A stretch of DNA of 64,000 bases, taken from JAEUMD01 sp937950105. GTDB lineage: Bacteria > Pseudomonadota > Alphaproteobacteria > Rhizobiales > Hyphomicrobiaceae. The DNA lies in contig DAISIT010000006.1 in assembly GCA_036821845.1 (NCBI GenBank), forward strand, positions 16,965 to 80,964, given 5' to 3'. Below, in pieces: positions 17,531 to 26,615 of the stretch. The notes beneath the pieces were generated by a model. That model searched no databases. It was not told the DNA's origin and saw only the letters and a list, made by a program, of their open reading frames with translations. Positions within the stretch are counted from its first letter, which is position 1. Every line of letters begins with the position of its first letter. The translations under genes were made by a program, and so were the position numbers.

Positions 17531-18121
17531 GTGCTCCCCTCTGACGTTGCGGACGACACTGCCGCCGGCCTGTCGCTTTCGCGCGAAGCGGCGGATCGCG
17601 AGGTCGTGCCGCGTGCAGCAAGCAACGCCCCGCTGCCGCAGCGGCGCTGGCTGCCCTACGGCACGGCCGCGCTCGGTTTCATCCTCGGCGTGCTGTTCTG
17701 GCATTTCGTCGGCTTCTGGTCGTTCGTCGCCGAGGTCGCCTTCAACGACGACAGCAAATCGCCGTCCCGGTTGATCAACCTGGATACCGCCCGCTCGGTC
17801 ACGCTGCCCGCGCACGCACCCACTGATCCCGCGTCCCCCATCGTCACCGCGTCGAGGCAGCCGATCTCGGCAGATGCGGAACATGCGAACGGCGACGTGT
17901 TGAGCGATCTCCTGCAATGCACCGAGGCCCGCCGTCCGGACGCACCCGGCGAAGCCTTGATCATCGCCTGCCCGCCGATGCGACGGCGTTTGCCACACGG
18001 CCGCATGGCCGGGCGCGCCGACCGGCAGATGGACGCGCGCGAGGCCGCCGAGCGGCTCGCCAACGGCTGGGCGACGGGCGTTTCGCGCATCGAAACCGGA
18101 TCGCTGCCGGCTCCTCGCTGA
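17531..18121 (+). CDS. Uncharacterised single-pass membrane protein
   Basis: A 196-residue protein of unknown function. One strong membrane segment (YGTAALGFILGVLFWHFVGF, about residues 45-65) is followed by a soluble C-terminal part with a short Cys-containing stretch (LQCTEARRP...IIACPP) and an amphipathic helix. The GTG at 17531 is preferred because GGAG sits 7 bases upstream; the in-frame TTG six bases earlier would overlap that site. Sequence use is like its neighbours, so I see no sign of recent transfer. The W-H-F-V-G-F-W pattern may be a conserved feature of an alphaproteobacterial family, which I cannot confirm. Confidence 0.65.
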   Translation: MLPSDVADDTAAGLSLSREAADREVVPRAASNAPLPQRRWLPYGTAALGFILGVLFWHFVGFWSFVAEVAFNDDSKSPSRLINLDTARSVTLPAHAPTDPASPIVTASRQPISADAEHANGDVLSDLLQCTEARRPDAPGEALIIACPPMRRRLPHGRMAGRADRQMDAREAAERLANGWATGVSRIETGSLPAPR

Positions 18122-18217
18122 TCCGCCGTATCTGAGCCCACAGCCCTACCGCCAGCCGTCGCCTGCAATTTCGCGCCTGCCGCATTGCCGTCGCGCGCGG
18201 CCGCTATCCGCTCCCCT

Positions 18218-18246
18218 TTGCGTACCCGTATGCGGCGCGCTTAAAT
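18218..18246 (+). promoter_or_regulatory. Candidate promoter for the gene at 18273
   Basis: TTGCGT (18218-18223) and TTAAAT (18241-18246) are 17 bases apart, 27 bp before the ATG, and AGAGGGG provides a ribosome-binding site. Each hexamer matches the consensus only in part. Confidence 0.35.
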
Positions 18247-18272
18247 CGCGGTTCACGATAGAGGGGACAGTC

Positions 18273-18677
18273 ATGCCGATCACCGGACACGAGCTGAAGG
18301 CGGGACAGGTCTGGCGATATCACGCGCCCGAAGGCTTCGAGCAGTCGCGTCTGGTCATCGGTGCCATCGCCACGTTCGCCGACCAGCGCCGCATCGTCTG
18401 CGTCAGCGTCAACGATGCGCCACAGCACCTGCCCGACGGCGGTGTCGCCGCCATGAACATCGCGTTCCTGCCACTCTCCGAGGATGCCTTCGCCGCCACC
18501 GTCGTCGCACTCGACGAGAACGCCACGGTCGCCGTCAACCCGGAGTTCGCCGACGGCTTCACAAAGTGGAACGACGACGAGCGCGGACTGACCTGCTTCA
18601 CGGTCGCCTTCGACGGATGGCTCGACAGGCTGATCGCGCGGCAGATGGCGGCGATCGTCGGCAGCGACGCCGCGTAA
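18273..18677 (+). CDS. Uncharacterised small soluble protein
   Basis: A 134-residue acidic protein without signal peptide or membrane segments. It has a regular alternation of strands (KAGQVWRYHAPEGFEQSRLV, RRIVCVSVNDAPQHLP) and a C-terminal helix (WLDRLIARQMAAIVG), suggesting a small beta-barrel or SH3-like fold, but no family is recognised. A good ribosome-binding site (AGAGGGG) precedes the ATG. The downstream gene is on the opposite strand and converges on it, with 46 bp between the stops. Confidence 0.65.
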   Translation: MPITGHELKAGQVWRYHAPEGFEQSRLVIGAIATFADQRRIVCVSVNDAPQHLPDGGVAAMNIAFLPLSEDAFAATVVALDENATVAVNPEFADGFTKWNDDERGLTCFTVAFDGWLDRLIARQMAAIVGSDAA

Positions 18678-18723
18678 CGCGCGAGCCGGGTCGCGATGCG
18701 GAAACGCGCGCGGACATGCTGCG

Positions 18724-19575
18724 TCACGCGATGCGGCGCACGCGCTCGCTCTGCCATACCATCGGCGCGTGACCAACGACGCCGAGTCCGGGGCCAGCCG
18801 CCTTGCGGCCCGCCAGCGTCATCGGATCGAGACTCCAGCGCCCGGCCATGCGGAACACCTGCTCCTCGGTCGGCGACAACACGATCTCGCCGCCGGCATC
18901 GCCCGAGCGATCCTTCACGCCGCGCAGCTCATAGTGCCTGAGGCCGAGCTGTACTTCGTCGCGGGTCGGCTTGCCCTGGCTCCACACGACTTCGCCATCG
19001 ATGGTCGCGAAGGCGCGCACGAGCCGGCGCTCGGAGAAGCGCACCCAGGCGTACAGCTCGACCACCGGCAGCGCGGCGAAGTAGTGCACATCCGGGAACC
19101 GCGCCGCGAGCCGTTGCAGCAGCGGCGTGCACTTGTCGACGAAGCTCGGCCCGACCGGATGCGGCAGAGCGAGGCCGGCGACGAACGTCCAGCCCTCGAC
19201 CGGCGGCGAAACGAAAATGCGCGTCTGGCCGAGTTCGCGGTCGTAGACTGTGCCGAGGCCGGAACTCCAGTTGGCGGCCGTCTCGTCGCCGAGCGCCAGC
19301 ATGTCGAGCACGGCTTCCGTATCCTCGCTGCGGATGGCGAGCCACGCCATATCGCTGCCGAACGCGAGCGGCCGGTCCGGCGCTTCGTCGAAGCGGACGC
19401 GGCCGCGCCCCATCCGCGGTGCCAACCGCAGCCCGGCGACCGCGATCGTGGCGACGACGAGGGCGATGACGATGAGGTTCAAGGCGATCCTCTCCCCGAT
19501 GGCGCGACCGAGCGGGCGGCAACGCGCAAGTATCCACGCCGCAACAGCCCGCGCGAGCGCAGGCACAGGCTTCAA
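18724..19575 (-). CDS. Uncharacterised membrane-anchored protein
   Basis: A 283-residue protein with one N-terminal membrane helix (ALNLIVIALVVATIAVAGL, about residues 31-49) and a soluble domain of about 230 residues. That domain includes aromatic-rich blocks (FPDVHYFAALPVVELYAWVRF) and VVWSQGKPTRDEVQLGL. The body is probably periplasmic or on the cytoplasmic face; there is no cleavable signal. No ATG lies near the beginning of the conserved part: the possible starts are TTG at 19575 and GTG at 19566, neither with a clear ribosome-binding site. No family is recognised with confidence. Confidence 0.6.
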   Translation of the reverse strand: MKPVPALARAVAAWILARCRPLGRAIGERIALNLIVIALVVATIAVAGLRLAPRMGRGRVRFDEAPDRPLAFGSDMAWLAIRSEDTEAVLDMLALGDETAANWSSGLGTVYDRELGQTRIFVSPPVEGWTFVAGLALPHPVGPSFVDKCTPLLQRLAARFPDVHYFAALPVVELYAWVRFSERRLVRAFATIDGEVVWSQGKPTRDEVQLGLRHYELRGVKDRSGDAGGEIVLSPTEEQVFRMAGRWSLDPMTLAGRKAAGPGLGVVGHAPMVWQSERVRRIA

Positions 19576-19939
19576 GGATAGGTGATTCGCGGCAACTTTC
19601 GGCGAGGGGTGTGCGGCCGGCCCGGCGCACGCTGGCAGCGGGGTTCGTGTCCGGGTGCACCGGGCCGGCCTTAGAGCCAGCGGCAGGCCGGAGAGAGGGC
19701 GCCCGGCATGCGGCTCGGCGGCTGGAATGCGGGTGTGCGGGAGCCCCGCGGTCGTCCAGCCCGCCGCCTTCTTAGCCGCGTCGTGTTAAGGGATGATGCC
19801 GGATGTATGTCAAAGCGGGCGCCGTGCCGGGCGGTGCGTCCGCGCCGCCCATGTCGCGGCGCACGCCGCTGGAACGCGAACCGATTTTGTGGCCGTATGC
19901 GGCTCCCGGACAGCGAACTTCTTTGGCAGTGAGGATCAT
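19576..19939. other. Intergenic region between divergent genes
   Basis: This 364-bp stretch separates the leftward membrane protein from the rightward AIM24 gene. It is GC-rich, with scattered short inverted repeats (for example GCCGGCCC/GGGCCGGC around 19616-19667). I see no coding frame of convincing composition and no strong promoter. A GAGGA ribosome-binding site lies just before the AIM24 start. Confidence 0.5.
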
Positions 19940-20794
19940 ATGGCAGGTTTCGGCTCGGTTCCCGGCGTCCCCGTTCCCGGCGGCATGCGGCACAGGGCCG
20001 GCCCCGGCGCCGACGAGATCGATTTCGAGATCAAGGGTCACGAGATGCAGTTCGTCGAGATCGAGCTCGATCCCGGCGAGAGCGCCATCGCCGAAGCCGG
20101 TGGCATGATGTTCAAGTCGCCGATGATCCACATGGATACGATCTTCGGTGACGGCAGCGCCAAGCCGAAGGGGCTGTTCGGCTCCATCATGGGAGCGGGC
20201 AAGCGGCTGCTGACGGGCGAGTCGCTGTTCATGACCGTGTTCACGCATCAGGGCCAGGGCAAGGCGCGCGTCGCCTTCGCCTCTCCCTATCCGGGCACCA
20301 TCCTGCCGTTCCATCTCGCCGACATGGGCGGCACGCTGATCTGCCAGAAGGACGCCTTCCTGTGTGCCGCCAAGGGCGTCTCGGTCGGCATCCACTTCCA
20401 GCAGAAGATCATGACCGGCCTGTTCGGCGGCGAAGGCTTCATCATGCAGAAGCTCGAGGGTAACGGCTACGCCTTCATCCATTGCGGCGGCACGCTGGTG
20501 GAAAAGGAACTGGCCGCGGGCGAGACGCTGCACGTCGATACCGGCTGCATCGCCGCCATGATGCCGAGCGTGCAGTTCGAGATCGTGCGGGCGGGTAACA
20601 TCAAGTCGATGATCTTCGGTGGCGAGGGCGTGTTCTTCGCCGAGCTGCACGGCCCCGGCAAGGTCTGGCTGCAGTCGCTGCCCTTCGCGCGCCTCGCCGG
20701 CCGCGTGCTGGCCAATGCCGGCCCGATGGGCGGCACCGGCGAAGGCAGCATGCTCGGCGGCCTCGGCGGCATCTTCGATGGCGACAACAGCTGA
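19940..20794 (+). CDS. AIM24 / TIGR00266 family protein
   Basis: A 284-residue protein of the AIM24 family, whose fold is a trimeric beta-prism. Signature blocks are ELDPGESAIAEAGGMMFKSP near residue 40, GESLFMTVFTHQGQGKARVAF near 95, then FIHCGGTLVEKELAAGETLHVD and WLQSLPFARLAGRV. The C-terminus is Gly-rich (GGLGGIFDG). Bacterial members have no defined activity; the mitochondrial namesake helps shape inner-membrane cristae. The start MAGFGSVPG has a GAGGA site 4-8 bases upstream. It stands alone on the plus strand, facing away from its upstream neighbour. Confidence 0.85.
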   Translation: MAGFGSVPGVPVPGGMRHRAGPGADEIDFEIKGHEMQFVEIELDPGESAIAEAGGMMFKSPMIHMDTIFGDGSAKPKGLFGSIMGAGKRLLTGESLFMTVFTHQGQGKARVAFASPYPGTILPFHLADMGGTLICQKDAFLCAAKGVSVGIHFQQKIMTGLFGGEGFIMQKLEGNGYAFIHCGGTLVEKELAAGETLHVDTGCIAAMMPSVQFEIVRAGNIKSMIFGGEGVFFAELHGPGKVWLQSLPFARLAGRVLANAGPMGGTGEGSMLGGLGGIFDGDNS

Positions 20795-20821
20795 ACGGCG
20801 TCGCAAGGCGCCCTGTACACC

Positions 20822-20972
20822 ACGTCATCCCGACGCAGGTCGGGATCCACGTTCATGTCGGCAAGTCGAACGCCAGCGGTACATCGCTGCGGCTTGCGGC
20901 GCGCGCGTTTCCCCATATCGATCGGGTCAACCTTGGCGCTGGCGTGGGTACCGGCCTGCGCCGGCATGACGT
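20822..20972. repeat. Palindromic intergenic repeat element, copy 1
   Basis: The left arm CGTCATCCCGACGCAGGTCG and the right arm, ending CCTGCGCCGGCATGACG, are inverted copies. Each contains its own small hairpin, and they enclose about 90 bp. This is the common alphaproteobacterial CGTCAT...ATGACG type of palindromic repeat found after genes. A second element of the same kind lies at 42364-42466. It sits between the convergent AIM24 and ligA genes. Confidence 0.6.
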
Positions 20973-20988
20973 TGGTGGATGGGGCACG

Positions 20989-23409
20989 TCACCCGATCAG
21001 CGCGATCCACTCGTCCTCGGTCAGCACCGTGACGCCGAGTTCGCGCGCCTTGTCGAGCTTGGAGCCCGCGTCCGCGCCGGCGATCACGTAGTCGGTCTTC
21101 TTCGATACCGAGCCCGCCACCTTGGCGCCGAGCCGTTCCGCCTGCGCCTTGGCCTCGTTGCGCGTCAGCTTTTCGAGCGAGCCGGTGAACACCACCGTCT
21201 TGCCGGTGACGGGTGACGCCGTCGCCTGCGCCTCGAGCGGCTGCGGCGTGACGTGCGCGAGCAGCGCATCCACGGCCTCGACGTTGTGCGGCTCGGCGAA
21301 GAAGTCGAGCAGCGAATCCGTCGCCACCTCGCCGATGCCGTTGAGGCTCGCGAACTCGCGATAGGCTTCGCCCGGCATCTGCTGCGCCGCCCGCGCCGCC
21401 GTCTCCTTAAGTTGCGACACGTCGTAGAAGGCGCGCGACAGCGCCTCCGCCGTGCTGGCGCGCACACCCTTGATGCCCTTCACCAGCGCTTCGAACGACG
21501 CGGGCGCTGTATCGAACAGGCCGCCACCAGGCTGCGATGTCGCGACATGGCGCATGATCTGCTCGGCCGTCTTTGGCCCTACACCGGGAATCGAGATCAT
21601 GCGGCGATAGTCGGGACCGGGACGCGCTTCGGCCGCCCCCGCGAGGGCCGCGCGCAACGCCTCGAAGCTGACCCACGCGCGGGCGAGATCGCGCGCCGTC
21701 GTCTCGCCGACGTGGCGGATGCCGAGCGCGAAAATGAAGCGGTCGAGGCCGATCGTGCGGCGCGCTGCGATGGAGCGGAACAGGTTGTCGACGGACTTGG
21801 CGCCGAAGCCCTTGCGCTTCTCCAGACGCTCGGCTTCGGGCAGCGCGGCGTTGCGCGCCTGAAGCGTGAAGATGTCGGCGGGGCGGCGGATCAACCCTTC
21901 GGAAAAGAACAGCTCGATCTTCTCGCCACCGAGCCCCTCGATGTCGAAGGCGTTGCGCGAGACGAAGTGCTTCAGCCGCTCCTTGGCCTGCGCCGGGCAG
22001 ACGAGACCGCCGGTGCAGCGGCGCACGGCGTAGGCATCGGCGCCCTTCTCCTCGACAATCTCCGCATCGCCAGCGTCACCCGCCTTGTCTGCCTTGTCGT
22101 CGACATCGCCACGCACCGCCACGCTGCCACACACCGGGCAGTGCGTCGGGAACACGTAGCGCGCGCGGTGCCCATGTTTGCCGTCGTCGACGATACGCAC
22201 CACCTGCGGGATCACGTCGCCTGCGCGCTGCACGACCACCGTGTCGCCGACGCGGATGTCCTTCCTCGCGATCTCGTCCTCGTTGTGCAGCGTCGCGTTG
22301 GAGACGACGACACCACCGACCGTCACCGGCTTCAGCTTGGCGACAGGTGTGAGCGAGCCCGTGCGCCCGACCTGGATGTCGATCGCTTCGAGCACCGTCG
22401 TCGCCTGCTCGGCCGGAAACTTGTGGGCGATGGCCCAGCGCGGCGCCCTGGAAACGAAACCGAGCCGCTCCTGCAGATCGAGGCGGTCGACCTTGTAGAC
22501 GATACCGTCGATGTCGTAGCCAAGCGTTGCGCGCTTGCTGCCCATGTTGCGATAGTAGGCGAGCAGTTCGGCCTCGCTCTCGCACACCTGCATCAGCGGA
22601 TTGACCGGCAGGCCCCAGCGCGCGAACGCGGCGATCACGCCCGATTGGGTGTCCGCCGGCAGGCTCGACGCCTCGCCCCACGTGTAGGCGAAGAACCCGA
22701 GCGGGCGCGATGCCGTGATGCTGGCGTCGAGCTGACGCAAGGAACCTGCTGCCGCATTCCTCGGATTGGCGAACACCTTGCCGCCGGCCTTCTCCTGTGC
22801 GGCATTGAGCGCGGCGAAGTCGGCGTGGCTCAGGTAGATCTCGCCGCGCACGTCGATGGTATCCGGCACATCACGCCCCTTGAGCGCGTGCGGGATGGCG
22901 CGGATCGTCCTGACGTTCGCGGTAACATTCTCGCCTTCGGCACCGTCCCCGCGCGTCGCCGCCTCGACCAGTTGGCCGCGCTCGTAGCGCAGCGAGATCG
23001 ACAGCCCGTCGATCTTCGGCTCCGCGGTGATGACGAGGTCCGCGCCGGCGCCGAGATTGAGGAAGCGGCGCACGCGGGCGACGAACTCGCTCACGTCTTC
23101 ATCGCTGAAGGCATTGCCGAGCGACAGCATCGGCACGCGATGGCGCACCTTGCCGAACGTCTCGACCGGTGCCGCGCCAACGCGCCGGCTCGGGCTGTCG
23201 TCGCGGATCAGATCGGGAAAGCGCGCTTCGATCGCGGCATTGCGCGCCCGCAGCGCGTCGTAGGCCGCGTCGGTGATCTCGGGTGCGTCGTGGCGATAAT
23301 AGAGCGCGTCGTGATGCGCGATCTCGGCCGCGAGGCGCGTCAGCTCTTGTGCGGCTTGCCGCTCGGTCAGGTCCTCGACGGCGATGTCGTGAGTGGCTTT
23401 CGCGGCCAT
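20989..23409 (-). CDS. ligA: NAD-dependent DNA ligase
   Basis: An 806-residue ligase, longer than the usual 670-720. The adenylation lysine is K132 in EPKIDGLS. An OB fold, a four-Cys zinc finger, helix-hairpin-helix repeats and a C-terminal BRCT domain (TGKTVVFTGSLEKLTR near residue 725) follow in the normal order. The extra length comes partly from an acidic insert of about 20 residues (DDKADKAGDAGDAEIVEEKG) between the Cys pairs CPVC and GLVCPAQ, and partly from a loop within the HhH region. The enzyme seals nicks during replication and repair. It is the last gene of the leftward lpxC-bamD-ligA series. Confidence 0.97.
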   Translation of the reverse strand: MAAKATHDIAVEDLTERQAAQELTRLAAEIAHHDALYYRHDAPEITDAAYDALRARNAAIEARFPDLIRDDSPSRRVGAAPVETFGKVRHRVPMLSLGNAFSDEDVSEFVARVRRFLNLGAGADLVITAEPKIDGLSISLRYERGQLVEAATRGDGAEGENVTANVRTIRAIPHALKGRDVPDTIDVRGEIYLSHADFAALNAAQEKAGGKVFANPRNAAAGSLRQLDASITASRPLGFFAYTWGEASSLPADTQSGVIAAFARWGLPVNPLMQVCESEAELLAYYRNMGSKRATLGYDIDGIVYKVDRLDLQERLGFVSRAPRWAIAHKFPAEQATTVLEAIDIQVGRTGSLTPVAKLKPVTVGGVVVSNATLHNEDEIARKDIRVGDTVVVQRAGDVIPQVVRIVDDGKHGHRARYVFPTHCPVCGSVAVRGDVDDKADKAGDAGDAEIVEEKGADAYAVRRCTGGLVCPAQAKERLKHFVSRNAFDIEGLGGEKIELFFSEGLIRRPADIFTLQARNAALPEAERLEKRKGFGAKSVDNLFRSIAARRTIGLDRFIFALGIRHVGETTARDLARAWVSFEALRAALAGAAEARPGPDYRRMISIPGVGPKTAEQIMRHVATSQPGGGLFDTAPASFEALVKGIKGVRASTAEALSRAFYDVSQLKETAARAAQQMPGEAYREFASLNGIGEVATDSLLDFFAEPHNVEAVDALLAHVTPQPLEAQATASPVTGKTVVFTGSLEKLTRNEAKAQAERLGAKVAGSVSKKTDYVIAGADAGSKLDKARELGVTVLTEDEWIALIG

Positions 23410-23455
23410 GCGCTCTCCGAGTTGCGGCCTCCGGATCGGATCCGGTGCTCGCCCC

Positions 23456-23980
23456 TCAGTAACCGATGCGCAGCAGGTTGAGAACGTGGCGGAGGTAGGC
23501 AGCCGGCGCCATGAACAGGTCGATGGCGATCTCGCTCATGCGGCGCGGGCGGCCCTCGATGCGGTCGCCGATCATGCCGGCGATCCAACTCAGCGTGAAA
23601 ATGGCGATCGCCGGCTGCCACAGCGGCAGCGCGCCGTAGCTCTGGTAAGCCCACGAGATGGCGATACAGACCGCCGCAAAGACCGCCAGCGCCAGCCCGA
23701 CGCGCAGCGACAGTAGGGCATAGACGACCGCGCCGGAGATGCTGGCGAGCACCGCCCAATCGATGCCGAGCGTCTCGAACAGCGCCGGAACCGGCAGCGA
23801 GACGAGCATGGCGATACCCGCCCACACCGACAGCGGCACCGCGATCCACTGGATCAGCCGGTTTAGGAACGTGGCGTGGCGCTTGTCGTAGACGAGGAAA
23901 AGCTGGTCGACGAGGCGGTTCCAGTCCACGGCCGGAGGCTTCTCACGGCTCTTGTCTTGAGGCTGGGTGGCGGCAACCAT
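23456..23980 (-). CDS. Mpo1-like (DUF962-type) membrane protein
   Basis: A 174-residue membrane protein. The opening YDKRHATFLNRLIQWIAVPLS resembles the Mpo1/DUF962 start, with a conserved His and Asn, and WIAGMIGDRIEGRRP-like SWIAGMIGDRIEGR resembles the second conserved block. Four membrane helices lie between and around them. Characterised Mpo1 is an Fe(II) dioxygenase that shortens 2-hydroxy fatty acids. Whether this divergent bacterial member has that activity is uncertain. The ATG at 23980 is chosen for its AAGGAG site. The gene occupies the bamD-ligA interval where recN is often found. Confidence 0.6.
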   Translation of the reverse strand: MVAATQPQDKSREKPPAVDWNRLVDQLFLVYDKRHATFLNRLIQWIAVPLSVWAGIAMLVSLPVPALFETLGIDWAVLASISGAVVYALLSLRVGLALAVFAAVCIAISWAYQSYGALPLWQPAIAIFTLSWIAGMIGDRIEGRPRRMSEIAIDLFMAPAAYLRHVLNLLRIGY

Positions 23981-24306
23981 GGCTTTGGCTCCTTGCTGGT
24001 CGGCAGGGGCGATCACTTCCGTTATTTTGTGCACTGCGTCATTGCGCCAGCGCAACCGTAAACGACCCGCCCCGCAAGTCAGTTATGCATGAGCTGCATC
24101 AGTTCACACGCTCAGGCCCCACCCCAACGAAACGACGTGCCAAACAGTGCCTTATCCGGGCCGACGACTACGGCACGAGAGACAAACTTGCCCCGCTCCG
24201 GACCAGCCGCCCGCCGTCGAAAGCCCCTTCCCTTCGGTGGTGAGCGGAAAGTTTCTGAATATTGCAGCGCGAAATTCGTCAAGCCGTCATTGAACGGCAG
24301 ACAAGA
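23981..24306. other. Intergenic region upstream of the Mpo1-like gene
   Basis: This 326-bp stretch separates bamD from the Mpo1-like gene. A small hairpin GCCGT-N6-ACGGC (24281-24296) lies just after the bamD stop and may weakly terminate transcription. No convincing coding frame is seen. The AAGGAG of the next gene lies at its left end. Confidence 0.4.
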
Positions 24307-25167
24307 TCAGGTCGGGCCGCCGAGCGACAGCTTCGGCACGGCCTTCCAGGCCTTCGACAGCCACGAGTCGCTGTTCTCGCGGGGGGCGAGGCCGTCGGAC
24401 TGCAGCAGCGCGTAGGAATCCTTGTACCAGCGCGAGTTCGGGAAGTTGTGGCCCAAGACCGCGGCAGCCGTCTGTGCCTCTTCCTTGATGCCGAGCGCCA
24501 TATAGCACTCCACCAGTCGCGCCAGCGCCTCTTCGACGTGGTTGGTCGTCTGGTACTCGCTCGCCACCGTCTTGAAGCGGTTGATGGCGGCCACGTAGTT
24601 GTGGCCCTTCTGGTAATAGCGGCCGACCTCCATCTCGGAGGCCGCCAGCGTATCCTCGGCGATGCGCATGCGGTTGTCCGCCTTGTGCGCGTACTCGCTG
24701 TCCGGATAGCGGGTCTTGAGCTTCTTCAGCTCGGCCAGCGCCTTCTTGGTCGACGACTGGTCACGGTTCGGCTGGCCCATCTCGTCGAAATACGCGGAGG
24801 CGATGATGTGGTGCGCGAACGCGGCTTCCTTGGTGCCGGGATGCATGGTCGTGTAGCGCTCGGCCGAAGCGATCGCCTCCGGCAGCTTGCCCGCCTTGTA
24901 ATAGGAATAGGCGGACATCACGATGGCGCGGCGCGCTTCCTGCGAGTACGGGTGATCGCGGTCGAGATCCTCGAATTTCTTGGCGGCGGCCTCGTACTTG
25001 CCCTTGCTGAGCAGACGGTCCGCCGTCTCGTACATTTTCGCCGGGGGATCGGGGTTGAGTGCCGCCGTCACGTCACTGGACGAACCGGCGCAACCCTGCA
25101 GACCGGCCATCGCGCCAAGCAACGCCACGGCCGCGAGCCGCCTCATCGCCGATGCTGTCATGCGCAT
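24307..25167 (-). CDS. bamD: Outer membrane assembly lipoprotein BamD
   Basis: A 286-residue lipoprotein with a lipobox at LQGC (Cys about residue 25), followed by tetratricopeptide-like helical repeats such as YETADRLLSKGKYEAAAKKF, AIVMSAYSYYKAGKLPEAI and RYPDSEYAHKADNRM. BamD is the essential partner of BamA in inserting beta-barrel proteins in the outer membrane. Start codons at 25167 and 25161 are both possible; the longer form is given. It follows lpxC after a long gap of about 380 bp and precedes the Mpo1-like gene. Confidence 0.95.
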   Translation of the reverse strand: MRMTASAMRRLAAVALLGAMAGLQGCAGSSSDVTAALNPDPPAKMYETADRLLSKGKYEAAAKKFEDLDRDHPYSQEARRAIVMSAYSYYKAGKLPEAIASAERYTTMHPGTKEAAFAHHIIASAYFDEMGQPNRDQSSTKKALAELKKLKTRYPDSEYAHKADNRMRIAEDTLAASEMEVGRYYQKGHNYVAAINRFKTVASEYQTTNHVEEALARLVECYMALGIKEEAQTAAAVLGHNFPNSRWYKDSYALLQSDGLAPRENSDSWLSKAWKAVPKLSLGGPT

Positions 25168-25549
25168 GCCCGTCCACCCCGTATCCTGCGGCCTGAAGCG
25201 GGGCGCGGTCCCCAAACCGCATGTGCGCCCGCTCGGTCGCGATCCCTGTATTCGTTGCAATAGCACACGACCTTCGCGGCTGTCTTGAGCCGACACCACC
25301 CTCACCCGCAAACCTGGTGAAAGCGCCGGACAACAGACCACGCTGGCCACGCCCCTGAGTTTCGAGCCGCCGCGACGGCCGCTTCCCAGCCTGTCCCGAC
25401 AATCGGGCGTGAAAGCGGCGATCAACCGGTTCGACCGCGAACACGACGTACAGTTGCAACGACGGGCGGAGTCGCCGTCAGCGATCATCCGCCCGATCGA
25501 AATCTCTTCGAAACCGGAGAGCGGCGACCCATGTCGCCCTGCCTCCCGA
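25168..25549. other. Intergenic region between lpxC and bamD
   Basis: A 382-bp gap on an otherwise tightly packed leftward series. The bamD frame stays open through it, but the translation is Arg/Ser/Cys-rich and lacks family similarity, so I do not treat it as coding. It probably holds a bamD promoter, though no clear -35/-10 pair stands out. Confidence 0.4.
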
Positions 25550-26494
25550 TTACTCGGCCAGCGCCAGGGCGCCGGCCGACAGGCCCATTTCGACCGGTGC
25601 GATTTCGCGCACACGCGGCGCCTGCACGATCGTCCAGGCCGCATCGTCGGCAAACAGGGCCTTGAGCACGTTCGAATTCAGGCGATGACCGCCGCGCACC
25701 GAGCGATAGGCACCGAGCAGCGGCAGACCGGCGAGCGCCAGATCGCCGACCGCGTCGAGCGTCTTGTGGCGCACGAACTCCTGCGGGCAGCGCAGCCCCT
25801 CGCGGTTGAGGATGCGGCCGTCACCGATGGCAACCGTGTTGTTGAGATTGGCGCCGAGCGCCAGACCGGCTTTCCAGAGGCGCTCGACGTCGGACATGAA
25901 GCCGAAGGTGCGGGCGCGGGACAGCTCGTTGCGGAACGAAGCGGGCGTCAGCTCGAGGGCGAGGCGCTGGCGGCCGATCAGCGGGGTGTCGAAGTCGATC
26001 TCGACGTCGAGGCTGAAGCTCGAGTGCGGGGCCAGTTCGCCCCAGCAATCGCCATCCTGGACGCGGATGGGTTTCAGCACCTTGATGAATTTGCGGGGCG
26101 CGGAGAGCTCGCGGATGCCGACCTCGTCGATGGCCTCGACGAACGGCGCCGAGCTGCCGTCCATGATCGGGACTTCCTTGCTGTCGATCTCGATGAAGCA
26201 GTTGTCGATACCGAGACCGCGCAGCGCGGCGAGCAGGTGCTCTACGGTGGAGACGGTGACGCCGGAGTCGTCGCCGATGACCGTACAGAGGGTGAGGTTC
26301 TTGACGTTGCGGACATCGGCGGCGATGTCAGCGACCAATCTCGTGTTGTGGGTGACCACAAAGCGGAGCCCAGTATCGGCCTCTGCCGGATGCAGGATGA
26401 CTGAGACTGGCGCTCCGCTGTGCACCCCCGTGCCTACAAGCTCGATTTCGCGAGCAACCGTGGTCTGTCGTGCGCCGATGAAGCGATTCGACAT
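25550..26494 (-). CDS. lpxC: UDP-3-O-acyl-N-acetylglucosamine deacetylase
   Basis: A 314-residue LpxC of normal length, catalysing the committed step of lipid A synthesis. The zinc ligand motif STVEHLLAALRGLGIDN holds His86. KEVPIMDGSSAPFV, then HKTLDAVGDLALAG and RGGHRLNSN, provide the remaining zinc and catalytic residues. The start at MSNRFIGARQTTV matches the family N-terminus. It lies between ftsZ and bamD, the usual alphaproteobacterial order. An 8-bp inverted repeat lies about 125-145 bp upstream of the start. Confidence 0.97.
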   Translation of the reverse strand: MSNRFIGARQTTVAREIELVGTGVHSGAPVSVILHPAEADTGLRFVVTHNTRLVADIAADVRNVKNLTLCTVIGDDSGVTVSTVEHLLAALRGLGIDNCFIEIDSKEVPIMDGSSAPFVEAIDEVGIRELSAPRKFIKVLKPIRVQDGDCWGELAPHSSFSLDVEIDFDTPLIGRQRLALELTPASFRNELSRARTFGFMSDVERLWKAGLALGANLNNTVAIGDGRILNREGLRCPQEFVRHKTLDAVGDLALAGLPLLGAYRSVRGGHRLNSNVLKALFADDAAWTIVQAPRVREIAPVEMGLSAGALALAE

Positions 26495-26615
26495 GTAGCC
26501 GTCCCTCGATGTCCCTAGCGCGATCAGACCCGGCCCCACCAGGCGCTCGCGCTACCCCCGTCGACGTATTCGGCATTCCCGCAGCGCCAGCCCCTGACCG
26601 CTGCTTTCCTGCAAC

